NCBI RefSeq assembly: GCF_019400745.1
Contig: NZ_WJIB01000007.1
Location: 1-64,000 of the forward strand
Reading direction: 5' to 3'
DNA: 64,000 bases
From: Cohnella sp. CFH 77786
Lineage (GTDB): Bacteria; Bacillota; Bacilli; Paenibacillales; Paenibacillaceae
The notes under the pieces were generated by a model that saw only the letters and a list, made by a program, of their open reading frames with translations, was not told the origin of the DNA and made no database searches. A program made the position numbers and the translations under genes. Positions 63,673-64,000 of the stretch are shown here, one piece after another (within the stretch, counting starts at the first letter, position 1; every line of letters begins with the position of its first letter).

Positions 63673-64000
63673 AGCTGAAAGTAGCGGTTTACGCCATTTC
63701 GAAAAATGAAGAGCAATTCGTCGATCGGTGGATGGATTCCATGAAGGAAGCGGACTTGGTCGTCGTAACCGATACGGGATCCATGGATGGAACCGCAGCG
63801 AAGCTGGAATCCCGAGGGGCGGTCGTCCATCGAATCCATTTGAATCCATGGCGTTTCGATGTGGCCAGGAATATCTCTCTCCAATTTGTCCCCCGGGATA
63901 TCGACGTCTGCGTGTGTACGGATTTGGACGAAGTGTTGGAGCCCGGCTGGAGAAAGAAGCTGGAAGCGGCCTGGACCCCGGACATGACCCGGTTAAAGTA
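63669..64000 (+). CDS. Glycosyltransferase family 2-like protein (cut by window end)
   Basis: The first 110 residues of a paralogue of the GT domain before it: VAVYAISKNEEQFVDRWMDSMKEADLVVVTDTGSMDGTAA and the metal motif CTDLDEVLE, with HLNPWRFDVARN matching SPWRFDDARN of the upstream protein. The ATG overlaps the preceding stop. The gene runs off the right edge. The pair suggests a glycan (spore, S-layer or exopolysaccharide) cluster continuing beyond the window. Confidence 0.85.
   Translation, partial: MKLKVAVYAISKNEEQFVDRWMDSMKEADLVVVTDTGSMDGTAAKLESRGAVVHRIHLNPWRFDVARNISLQFVPRDIDVCVCTDLDEVLEPGWRKKLEAAWTPDMTRLK

Overview
The window comes from a high-GC (roughly 60 %) endospore-forming Bacillota, most likely a member of the Paenibacillaceae (Paenibacillus/Cohnella-like). 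The evidence is a gerP spore-germination operon, YjcZ-type sporulation miniproteins, a B. subtilis-like efp-yqhT-aroQ-yqhR-yqhQ-yqhP-yqhO-mntR neighbourhood, a Met T-box leader, Zur, a ccpN-yqfL pair, lutABC and a Bacillota-type glgBCDA operon. No rRNA, tRNA, phage, transposase or CRISPR array was found.

Layout. 1-0.7 kb: a 51-bp minisatellite. 0.8-7.2 kb: the efp-to-mntR block, with yqhQ and the yqhP-like gene inverted relative to B. subtilis and a broken SGNH-hydrolase gene. 7.2-14.4 kb: ccdA, a Zur-type zinc ABC importer (znuBCA) with a Zur box, a secreted PPC-like protein, metG with its T-box, yidD and zur. 14.5-17.6 kb: gerP operon, a divergent alpha-crystallin-like gene and two convergent YjcZ-type genes. 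17.7-25.1 kb: PucR-type regulator, zinc-ribbon protein, AraC regulator and GH4 alpha-galactosidase, then decayed genes around a YetF-like protein, DUF1361 and a broken coiled-coil gene. 25.4-33.2 kb: glgB-C-D-A plus a GH15 glycosidase. 33.6-44.1 kb: a small DUF3892-like gene, a stand-alone LytTR gene, and a tightly overlapping operon (solute-binding lipoprotein, ATPase, HlyD-like adaptor, FtsX/MacB permease, a second ATPase with an AbrB-like tail, ECF sigma factor) beside a two-component system. 44.3-47.7 kb: yqfL, ccpN, fructose-6-phosphate aldolase/transaldolase and glpX. 47.8-49.4 kb: two more tandem-repeat arrays. 49.5-59.0 kb: lactate (lutABC-lutR) and L-rhamnose (rhaEW-A-B-deoR) catabolism. 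59.2-60.0 kb: an array of about 14 hairpin repeats. 60-64 kb: two short-chain dehydrogenases and two glycosyltransferase genes, one fused to a methyltransferase and the other cut by the window edge.

How the genes work together. Rhamnose is split to DHAP and lactaldehyde. RhaEW oxidises lactaldehyde to lactate, and LutABC turns lactate into pyruvate. The next block (CcpN, the PPDK regulator, GlpX, Fsa) is gluconeogenic, and glpX and fsa both carry sites resembling CcpN boxes. The glg operon could store the resulting sugar. Zur, located here, presumably represses the znu genes.

The most unusual features are four intergenic tandem-repeat arrays, two of which share a core sequence; a small dispersed element that abuts ccpN and forms the end of rhaB; and the ABC/adaptor/solute-binding-protein/sigma operon with a row of response-regulator-like half-sites at its promoter. 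All assignments are from reading the sequence; no database search was run.
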